From positions 1 to 64,000 of the forward strand of contig JAYUKY010000015.1 of NCBI GenBank assembly GCA_043764015.1: DNA of 64,000 bases, read 5' to 3'. Source of the stretch: JANYGM01 sp043764015. Lineage in GTDB: Bacteria; Bacteroidota; Bacteroidia; Cytophagales; Thermonemataceae. Under the pieces are notes generated by a model. The model saw nothing but the letters and a program-made list of their open reading frames with translations, searched no databases and was not told the DNA's origin. The position numbers and the translations under genes are program-made. The stretch's first letter is position 1. Every line of letters starts with the position of its first letter. This document shows positions 8,531 through 15,481 of the stretch, one piece after another.

Positions 8531-8694
8531 GTTACTATAAAAATTTCGTTGCAAAAATGTATTTATAAATGTAGGAACACGCCGTGGCGTGTTCTGAATC
8601 TAGCGAAATCTCTGCAAATAGGAACATTACCCAACGTAAGAACACGCCATGGCGTGTTCCTACATAAAATTTGCAACGAAACTTTTACAGCAAC
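8531..8694. repeat. MITE-like inverted-repeat element with two internal palindromes
   Basis: A 164-bp element whose ends are long imperfect inverted repeats: the left arm (8531-8594) reads GTTACTATAAAAATTTCGTT and the right arm, read in reverse, GTTGCTGTAAAAGTTTCGTT. Each arm includes an almost perfect palindrome, AACACGCCGTGGCGTGTT (8576-8593) and AACACGCCATGGCGTGTT (8641-8658). It encodes nothing. It fills most of the gap between the divergently ending decarboxylase and the GH3 gene start. Confidence 0.8.
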
Positions 8695-8734
8695 CAATTA
8701 TTTGCGCATCTGTAATAATCATATCATTTCTTAA

Positions 8735-10195
8735 TTATTTCCTACTTTCAGTTTTGATAAGTTCCCACGCTTGCGCTACGTGTGTAGATGCAAGATTTGT
8801 TTGTCCTAACACCATTCTAAGCGTATATTTGCCGTTGAGTTTGGTATGTGTGAGGTAAATTTTCCCTTCTTTGTTGAGATTTTGCAAAATCTTTGCATTT
8901 ATTTCGTTGAGTTCTTCTTCTGACAGTTTTGCTGATAATTTTTTATCTGAATTATTATTTCCAAGATACCTAAAACAAACTAAATTTAGGTTTACAGGCG
9001 CAAGTAATTCAAAATCAGCATTTTGCAAAACTTTATTTTCTAACCATTTTGCAAGGTTTATATCATTTCTAACTTTCGTTTGAAGTCCGTTTAAGCCATA
9101 ATTTCGTAAAACAAACCATAATTTTAATGCTCTAAAACGCCTTCCAAGCGGAATGCCCCAATCTCTATAATTATTTACGACAACTGCATCAGCACCATTT
9201 GCAAGGCTATCAGTAGCAGTTTTTAGGTATTCTGGCAAAATCTCAAAAGTACGAATAAGCGTACCTTTATCTTTTACAAAGTACGCAGAACAGTCAAAAT
9301 TAACCATCAGCCACTTATGCGGATTAAAAACATAACTATCCGCCAGCTCCAAACCATCAAACATAAATGAAAACTCAGGCAAAATAGCCACAGAACCCGC
9401 ATAAGCGGCATCTACGTGATACCAAATACCATATTTCTGACAAATTTCGCCTGTTTTGCGGATATTGTCTATTGCAGTACTGCTTGTCGTGCCTACAGTT
9501 GCTATCACACATAAAGGCTTTTTACCTATCTTCAAATCTTGCTCTATTGCGTTGATAAGCGCATTTTCATCAATACTAAAATCCTCCTTTACAGGTATAT
9601 AAACAAGATTTTCTCTGCCAAAACCTGCAATTTTCACACCTTTTTCTATGGAAGAATGCGTTTGAGAAGAGGCATAAACCCTAAAATCTGTAAAACCTTC
9701 AAAACCAGTATTATTGACAGCAAAATCAGTGTATTTTTCTCGTGCAGAAAGCAGGGCGCAAAGCGTGGCAGAAGAGGCAGTATCTTGTATCACTCCGTGC
9801 CATTTTTTTGGTAAATTCATTGCATTTTTAAGCCATTCCATCACTTTTTCCTCTAGTTCTGTGGCAGCAGGTGCAGTTTCCCAAAGCATACCTTGTGCGC
9901 CAAGCGTGGCGGTAAGCATTTCTGCCAAAACAGAAGCATAACTACTATTTGCAGGAAAATAAGCATAAAAATTAGGACTTTGCCAATGCGTAACGCCTTT
10001 GAGGATTTTCTCCTGAAAATCTTTAAAAATAATGCTCATATCTTCTCCATTTGTCGGCATATTATCCTCAAATTGGTTGAAAATCTCACGAGGTGCAACT
10101 TGCGCTTTTACAGGATATTCTGCTACATTTTCTAGATAATCTGCCATCCAATCTACAAAAAGATGCCCCATTTCTCTAAATTCTTTATTGGTCAT
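8735..10195 (-). CDS. Pyridoxal-phosphate-dependent aromatic amino-acid decarboxylase
   Basis: Group II PLP decarboxylase of 486 residues, the usual length for aromatic-L-amino-acid decarboxylases. The PLP lysine is Lys294 in FNPHKWLMVNFDCSA; the His-ATVGTTSSTA segment (about 232-241) and HVDAAYAGS (260-268) bind the cofactor. The N-terminus EFREMGHLFVDWMADYLENV matches the family. It removes CO2 from tryptophan, tyrosine, DOPA or a related amino acid; which one is not shown by sequence. Cytoplasmic, monocistronic, no partner genes nearby. Confidence 0.93.
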   Translation of the reverse strand: MTNKEFREMGHLFVDWMADYLENVAEYPVKAQVAPREIFNQFEDNMPTNGEDMSIIFKDFQEKILKGVTHWQSPNFYAYFPANSSYASVLAEMLTATLGAQGMLWETAPAATELEEKVMEWLKNAMNLPKKWHGVIQDTASSATLCALLSAREKYTDFAVNNTGFEGFTDFRVYASSQTHSSIEKGVKIAGFGRENLVYIPVKEDFSIDENALINAIEQDLKIGKKPLCVIATVGTTSSTAIDNIRKTGEICQKYGIWYHVDAAYAGSVAILPEFSFMFDGLELADSYVFNPHKWLMVNFDCSAYFVKDKGTLIRTFEILPEYLKTATDSLANGADAVVVNNYRDWGIPLGRRFRALKLWFVLRNYGLNGLQTKVRNDINLAKWLENKVLQNADFELLAPVNLNLVCFRYLGNNNSDKKLSAKLSEEELNEINAKILQNLNKEGKIYLTHTKLNGKYTLRMVLGQTNLASTHVAQAWELIKTESRK

Positions 10196-10347
10196 TATAT
10201 TTTATGTTTTAAAATTCTTTGTATTCTGCATCAAATTAAACCTTTTTATCTGAATGGCAAAACTAAAAAGCAAAAAATGCTGACTTTGGACAAATAATAT
10301 TGCAACAATACTCATAAATAAAATTATTAGGATTAGGAAAAAATTCG

Positions 10348-10355
10348 TATTTTTG
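10348..10355 (+). promoter_or_regulatory. -7 promoter box of the DUF4920 lipoprotein gene
   Basis: TATTTTTG fits the TAnnTTTG consensus and lies 33 bases before the start codon at 10388. Confidence 0.5.
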
Positions 10356-10387
10356 CGGAGATAATTCCATCTAAAAAATCTAAGAAA

Positions 10388-10903
10388 ATGAAAAAATCAA
10401 ATATTGTATTTTCTATTATTGTTGCGCTGGCAACTACGCTATATTCTTGTGGAGAAAAAGCAAAAGATACCATAAAAACAGAGAAAACTGGCACAGAAAC
10501 TGCTTCAAAAGATGCCTTTTTTGGTGAAAAAATAACTGAAAAAGATGCAATAGCAGCATCAGAACTGCCAAAAATGTTGGAGAAAATGGATTCTACCAAC
10601 ACCAAAATCAAAGCAAAAATTGTTCAGACTTGCAAGAAAAAAGGTTGTTGGATGGACGTAGAGTTTGCTGATGGCAAAACTATGAAAATTACGTTTAAGG
10701 ATTACGGGTTTTTTGTTCCAAAAGAAGGAATGGAAGGCAAAGAAGTAATTATGCAAGGAATGGCTAGAAAAACTATTACAGACGTGCCAACACTCAAACA
10801 TTATGCAGAAGATGCCAAACAAACAAAGGCAGAAATAGATGCTATCACAAAGCCCAAAGAAGCTATTACATTTGAGGCTACTGGCTTGATTATCAAGGGA
10901 TAA
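10388..10903 (+). CDS. DUF4920-like lipoprotein
   Basis: Exported lipoprotein of 171 residues. The signal peptide ends in the lipobox LYSC (Cys20) followed by a Gly, then a charged linker. The folded part (about 45-171) has the motif QTCKKKGCWMDV with two Cys five apart, as in DUF4920 proteins of Bacteroidota, and resembles an OB-like domain (KIVQTC, WMDVEFADGKTMKITFKDYGFFVP). Function unknown; the Cys pair could bind metal or form a disulfide in the periplasm. It has its own promoter, and a hairpin terminator follows at 10942-10998. Confidence 0.85.
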   Translation: MKKSNIVFSIIVALATTLYSCGEKAKDTIKTEKTGTETASKDAFFGEKITEKDAIAASELPKMLEKMDSTNTKIKAKIVQTCKKKGCWMDVEFADGKTMKITFKDYGFFVPKEGMEGKEVIMQGMARKTITDVPTLKHYAEDAKQTKAEIDAITKPKEAITFEATGLIIKG

Positions 10904-10906
10904 GTG

Positions 10907-10941
10907 AGAGGTACGAGGTAGTAATTACGAAGTACGAGCAT
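10907..10941. repeat. Interspersed repeat family B copy
   Basis: A degenerate tandem of about 8-10 bases, here GAGGTACGAGGTAG ... TTACGAAGTACGAG. Other copies lie at 22753-22856, 35014-35040, 51867-51890, 52686-52718, 54451-54484 and 57353-57380. Confidence 0.7.
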
Positions 10942-10998
10942 AAAACTTTGATTATTGCGTTATTGGGTTTATAAAAATAACTCAATAATCAAGGTTTT
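10942..10998 (+). terminator. Hairpin terminator after the DUF4920 gene
   Basis: AAAACTTTGATTATTG and CAATAATCAAGGTTTT pair around a 25-base loop. The genes on both sides converge here. Confidence 0.6.
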
Positions 10999-11019
10999 GT
11001 ATTTGCACTTCTTCCTAAG

Positions 11020-11859
11020 TTACAGTGAAGTGAATTGAAATTTAACGTAAGAAAAAAATAATAAACTCATTTTTTTTGTGTCGCCTACACGTATGCGCTC
11101 GTGCATAATTGTCGTTGCGGGAGCATTTTTTATTTTTTTGAATAATTCTAAATAATAAATATAGGCTAGGTAAACGCCCATTTTTGCATCTTTTGGCAAC
11201 TTTTTTATTCCCTCAAAAGCATCATCAAAATCCTGTTTGATGTCGTCTTCAATAGCTTTTTTTTCTATTTCAGAGAATTTTAAGAAATCAATTTTAGGGA
11301 AATAAGTCCTCCCACGTTCTTCAAAATCACTTTTTATATCTCTCAAAAAGTTTATTTTTTGAAAAGCTGCGCCCAAACTACACGCAGGGCTTTTTAGGGC
11401 TTCATATTGCGCCACGTCAGTTCCGCAAAAAATCTTCAAACACATCAAGCCAACCACTTCCGCAGAGCCATAAATGTATTCTTTGTATTTGTCGTCTGTA
11501 TAATTAGTGAAACTCAAATCCATTTCCATACTCCATAAAAACGCCTCAATGAGGTTTTTATCAATATTATATTCGTTCACCACCATCTGGAAAGCGTGCA
11601 AAACAGGATTTAGGCTAATTTTTTCTTCAATAGCCAAATAAGTATCTGCTTTGAAACGTGCTAAAAGCGTTTTTTTGTCGTATCCGTGAAAAGTATCTAC
11701 AATCTCGTCTGCGTAGCGTACAAACCCATAAACAGCATAAACAGGAAGATGAAATTTTTTATCTAATGTCTTGATACCCAACGTAAAAGATGTACTATAA
11801 TGTTCCGTAATGAGTTTGCTACATTTGAGCGCAGTAGTAGAATATAAATCAGTTTGCAT
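11020..11859 (-). CDS. crtB: Phytoene/squalene synthase family protein (CrtB-like)
   Basis: Head-to-head prenyl synthase of 279 residues that would join two geranylgeranyl diphosphates to phytoene, the first step of carotenoid formation. Both Mg-diphosphate motifs are present: DEIVD (51-55) and DIKSD (174-178), with the family sequences VYAVYGFVRYAD and GAAFQKINFLRDI. No carotenoid desaturase or hydroxylase gene lies beside it, so the pathway is encoded elsewhere; squalene synthesis is the main alternative. It is a single gene on the minus strand, with the convergent lipoprotein gene downstream. Confidence 0.9.
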   Translation of the reverse strand: MQTDLYSTTALKCSKLITEHYSTSFTLGIKTLDKKFHLPVYAVYGFVRYADEIVDTFHGYDKKTLLARFKADTYLAIEEKISLNPVLHAFQMVVNEYNIDKNLIEAFLWSMEMDLSFTNYTDDKYKEYIYGSAEVVGLMCLKIFCGTDVAQYEALKSPACSLGAAFQKINFLRDIKSDFEERGRTYFPKIDFLKFSEIEKKAIEDDIKQDFDDAFEGIKKLPKDAKMGVYLAYIYYLELFKKIKNAPATTIMHERIRVGDTKKMSLLFFSYVKFQFTSL

Positions 11860-11865
11860 ATAAAT

Positions 11866-11905
11866 TTAGTTGTGAATTTTGAGTTGTGAGTTTTGAGTTA
11901 ATACA
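11866..11905. repeat. Interspersed repeat family C copy
   Basis: Degenerate repeat of the form GTTGTGAATTTTGAGTTGTG plus AGTTTTGAGTTAATACAAAA. Related copies lie at 52625-52668, 53365-53403 and 57488-57522. Confidence 0.7.
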
Positions 11906-11945
11906 AAAGCAACAATCAAAACAGCATAAAAAATTATTTAAAAGA

Positions 11946-13937
11946 TTAAATTTTGATTCCTATTACCAAAACATCATCAGTTTGTTCTTTATCTTGTTTC
12001 CAAACATCAAAAATCTCTTTTAAAAGCTCCTTTTGGTCAGACATATTATCATTATGGATAGTTTCTAACAACATTGTGAATTGTTTACGCATATATTTTT
12101 GGTCACTAGGACCTCCAAACTGGTCTTGAAATCCATCAGTAGATAAATAAAAGGTAGTCGGCAAAGAAATATCAATGGTAGTTTTATCATATTTTCTTTT
12201 TACACCAAAAATATCCACCATACCTCCTATACCATATTTATTACCTCTGACAATATTGATAGTTCCATTCTGACAATAATAAATATAATGGTTTGCACCC
12301 GCAAAATCAGCGGTTTTATTGGTAAAATCAAAAGAGCAAAGCAGAATATCCATACCTTCTCTACCGCCCGTATATTCTTGGTTGAGGGTTTTTACTATCT
12401 CTACGTGTGTTTCTGACAATATGAGACCAACATCTCGTACTTTTTTCTCGTGAAAAACTTTATTAAGTATCATATTAGAAATACTTGCTAAAAGTGCACC
12501 GGAAACGCCGTGACCAGTACAGTCGGCACAAGCCAAATAAACAACATTTTCATCTTTTGCTAACCAATAAAAATCTCCTCCCACAATATCACGAGGCTTA
12601 TTAAGAATAAAATTATTTGGGAAAAACGCATTAAATTCTAATAAAGACGGCAAAATGGCTTGTTGTATGCGTTGTGCATACTGCATACTTTGCGTAATAT
12701 TAGAATTTTTGTATTCTATTTCGTTGAAAGCGTTTTGAAGTTCTGTTGATTTTGAGCGTATTTGTTCATTTTTTTGTGCAAGAATTTCGTTTATTTTTTT
12801 GATTTGTCTATTCTTAACATAAAAAACAGAAATCATTCCTATCAAAAAAATCCAACATAATATACTGATTATAAAGACTATAGCACTTATTTTTTCTTTA
12901 TCTTCCTGCATTACTCTATTTTTTTCTAAGAGCCTGACAGATTCTAGATTTTGGATTTTTTGACTTGCTTCCTCGCTAAATAAAGAATCTTTTGAAGTAA
13001 TATATCTTGTTTGGTACTCTAACGCAGTTTTATAATCTCCTAATTCGTTGTAAACTTTATATAAAGCAAAATAAGCCTCTTTTAGGTACATTTGGTCGCC
13101 AACAGATTTGAGGTATTCAATGCTTTTTTCTGCTGCTGCTGTTGCTTCTTTATATTTTTTTTGTTTGACATAAAGGTTGGCAAGTCCTGCATTATTGGAG
13201 GCTACACTACGTTTATCTTCAAATTTATCACCTATTGCAATTGATTTTGCAAAAAACTCATTTGCTTGGTCATATTCTCCTTGTTCCGTGTAGATTTCAG
13301 CCATGTTTTGATACACAGCGGCTATTCCCAGCTCATCTTTGAGTTTTTGACGAATAAGGATTGATTTTAGCAGAAAGTCAATAGCCACAGAAAAATTAGC
13401 TTTATCTTTGTGCATACGCCCAAGATTAAGGTAAATATAGGCTAATAAAATCTCATCTTTGAGCTTTAAGCCAATCACTTCTGCTTGTTTAAACGAATTT
13501 TCGGCACGAGTATAATTATGCTCCAAATGATAAATCATTCCCATATTTACATAAGAAAAACCTTCATTTTCCAAATCTTTTTCTTCTATGCAGCTCTCAG
13601 AAGTACGAATAAAATACTCCAAAGCCTTAATAAAATTCCCTTGATTTTTATAATTAACGCCTATATAACTAAGTGCTTTGTGATAACCAGGAAAATAATC
13701 TATTTTAAGGGCGAGTTCACTAGCTTTTTTGCCATATTCTATGCCTAGATTAGGCTTTACGTTGCGGTAGTTCCAACTTAGGCGGTTGAGAATATCTACT
13801 CTTTTTTTATCATCTTTTGGATTATTAGCAAGGGCTTTGTTGAGGCTATCCAAATAAAATTTATGGGGCATTTGTGCGCCTACATTCGTGCAGCACAAAA
13901 TAAACATTCCCAATAAAATTACATAAAATTTCTTCAC
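11946..13937 (-). CDS. TPR-repeat, membrane-anchored SpoIIE-type PP2C phosphatase
   Basis: Signalling protein of 663 residues. A Sec signal peptide (1-21, ending VGAQ) is followed by about seven tetratricopeptide repeats (about 40-320), one transmembrane helix (about 346-372, SAIVFIISILCWIFLIG), a coiled coil (about 375-420) and a SpoIIE/PP2C-type Ser/Thr phosphatase domain (about 430-663). Metal-binding acidic motifs are visible in IVGGDFYWLAKDEN, ACADCTGHGVSGA and LSTDGFQDQFGG. Periplasmic TPRs probably sense a partner and control the cytoplasmic phosphatase, which by family would act on an anti-anti-sigma-like protein; none is nearby. Confidence 0.9.
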   Translation of the reverse strand: MKKFYVILLGMFILCCTNVGAQMPHKFYLDSLNKALANNPKDDKKRVDILNRLSWNYRNVKPNLGIEYGKKASELALKIDYFPGYHKALSYIGVNYKNQGNFIKALEYFIRTSESCIEEKDLENEGFSYVNMGMIYHLEHNYTRAENSFKQAEVIGLKLKDEILLAYIYLNLGRMHKDKANFSVAIDFLLKSILIRQKLKDELGIAAVYQNMAEIYTEQGEYDQANEFFAKSIAIGDKFEDKRSVASNNAGLANLYVKQKKYKEATAAAEKSIEYLKSVGDQMYLKEAYFALYKVYNELGDYKTALEYQTRYITSKDSLFSEEASQKIQNLESVRLLEKNRVMQEDKEKISAIVFIISILCWIFLIGMISVFYVKNRQIKKINEILAQKNEQIRSKSTELQNAFNEIEYKNSNITQSMQYAQRIQQAILPSLLEFNAFFPNNFILNKPRDIVGGDFYWLAKDENVVYLACADCTGHGVSGALLASISNMILNKVFHEKKVRDVGLILSETHVEIVKTLNQEYTGGREGMDILLCSFDFTNKTADFAGANHYIYYCQNGTINIVRGNKYGIGGMVDIFGVKRKYDKTTIDISLPTTFYLSTDGFQDQFGGPSDQKYMRKQFTMLLETIHNDNMSDQKELLKEIFDVWKQDKEQTDDVLVIGIKI

Positions 13938-13942
13938 TTTAT

Positions 13943-14022
13943 TTAATTACGAATTACGAATTATCAATTACGTTATTTAACCACGAGTTTTGTCGTAATT
14001 CGTAATTGATAATTCGTAATTG
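13943..14022. repeat. Two inverted copies of repeat family A
   Basis: TTAATTACGAATTACGAATT and onward (13943-13972) faces CGTAATTCGTAATTGATAAT and onward (13994-14022). The pair forms a long AT-rich hairpin exactly between the end of murB and the start of the phosphatase gene. Confidence 0.75.
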
Positions 14023-14026
14023 AGTT

Positions 14027-15055
14027 TTACATTAAATTCACTTCCATAGAAAGTATAATCCCGAATTTTTCTTTTACAGTTTCCTGAACTTTATCAGCTA
14101 AATCTTTGATTTCCTGACCTTTAGCTTTGCCATAATTCACGAGTACAAGTGCTTGCTTTGCGTGCACGCCTGCCTCACCCACACGTAATCCTTTTAGTTC
14201 GCATTGTTCTATCAACCAACCCGCAGGAATTTTGACATTATCATCATCAACAGGAAAAGAAGGCATATTGTCAAACTTTTTCTTCAATTTGTCAAATGCT
14301 TTTTTCTTTATAGTAGGATTTTTGAAAAAACTGCCTGCATTACCTATTTGCGCAGGAATTGGCAACTTACTCATTCTTATATTAGTAACAGCAAGGCTCA
14401 CATCTGCAATAGTGGGCGCAGGGATGCGCATCTCCAAAAGTGTTTTTTGAATGTCCCCATAAGCAATACTTAATTTAGGCTTTTTTGTTTTATTTCCGAG
14501 CTTAAAAGTTACAGATGTAATAATATATTTTCCTTTAAGTTCGTTTTTAAAGATACTTTCTCTATAACCAAACTTACATTCTTCTTTATTAAAAGTACGT
14601 ATTTCTCCTGTTTCAATGTTCATAGCCTCCAAATCTTCAAAAACATCTTTGATTTCAACGCCATACGCCCCAATATTTTGCATTGGTGCAGCTCCAACCG
14701 TTCCATAAATCAATGATAAATTTTCTACGCCTGCATAATTATTAGCAATACAAAACTTGACAAAGTCGTGCCAAATTTCGCCTGCACCCACACGTATATA
14801 GATGTGTGTAGCATCATTTTTGACTTTTTTCGTTCCTTTTAGGTTAATTTTGACCACCAAACCATTAAAATCTTTCGTAAACAAAATATTACTTCCACTA
14901 CCCAAAATCAGCAAAGGCAAATCTTGTGTTTTTTGATAATCTAGGGCTTCTTTGAGTTCGTCCACAGAAGTAACTTCACAGAAACAAGCTGCTTGTACGT
15001 CAATTTGGAAGGTATTTAATTTTCTTAGAGAAAAATCTGGTTTTATTTGTAGCAT
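14027..15055 (-). CDS. murB: UDP-N-acetylenolpyruvoylglucosamine reductase
   Basis: FAD- and NADPH-dependent enzyme that makes UDP-N-acetylmuramate for peptidoglycan in the cytoplasm. The 342-residue length fits type I MurB. The FAD-binding segment LILGSGSNILFT (49-60) and GTVGAAPMQNIGAYGVE (118-134) are present, the catalytic Ser is Ser242 in GNAGSFFKNP, and the YRESIFK loop (164-170), absent in type II, is there. C-terminal HAKQALVLVNYGKAKG is typical. Single gene, leading into paired repeats and then the phosphatase gene. Confidence 0.95.
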   Translation of the reverse strand: MLQIKPDFSLRKLNTFQIDVQAACFCEVTSVDELKEALDYQKTQDLPLLILGSGSNILFTKDFNGLVVKINLKGTKKVKNDATHIYIRVGAGEIWHDFVKFCIANNYAGVENLSLIYGTVGAAPMQNIGAYGVEIKDVFEDLEAMNIETGEIRTFNKEECKFGYRESIFKNELKGKYIITSVTFKLGNKTKKPKLSIAYGDIQKTLLEMRIPAPTIADVSLAVTNIRMSKLPIPAQIGNAGSFFKNPTIKKKAFDKLKKKFDNMPSFPVDDDNVKIPAGWLIEQCELKGLRVGEAGVHAKQALVLVNYGKAKGQEIKDLADKVQETVKEKFGIILSMEVNLM

Positions 15056-15481
15056 TGCAAAATAGTTACGGATAGTGAAGGAGAGATAGAATTTTATTGA
15101 TGTTGAATAAAAAGGTACTCAAATCACCAAAAATGCACTATTTTAGGATTATTTGTAGCATAGAAAATATTTATTTATGATACATAAATAAATATTTTGA
15201 TGATAAATAATGTTAAAACTCCCGCAAGTTAGTAACTTTTTGTGAAAAACAATGTTTTTTTTGGTAGGAGATGTGTTAAGCACTTCACGAAAGCCGTTGA
15301 CTATTCGTGAAGTAGCTTTTTCTATTAGAGTTTTTATAGCTTAATAATGAACAAGTTATGTATTAAATTATCTTTTAACCACCCCCAACCCCTCCTTAGG
15401 TAGGGGAGGAGTTTTGTCCCTCTCCTTTTCAAGGAGGGGTTAGGGGTGGTTTTGATATTTATTTTGTACTAAATACTCTAT
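15056..15481. other. Intergenic stretch with three palindromes
   Basis: No gene. It holds a palindrome of about 33 bases (AAAATATTTATTTATG, ATA, then its complement, 15166-15198), a hairpin CTTCACGAA/TTCGTGAAG (15283-15312) and the GC-rich family D inverted repeat at 15377-15452. The first two could serve the murB promoter region or end read-through from dnaB. Confidence 0.65.
15377..15452. repeat. GC-rich inverted repeat (family D) downstream of dnaB
   Basis: AACCACCCCCAACCCCTCCTT and AAGGAGGGGTTAGGGGTGGTT flank about 33 bases that also hold GGGGAGGAG. It resembles the hairpin at 6757-6799 and likewise lies just downstream of a minus-strand gene, so it may act as terminator. Confidence 0.75.
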
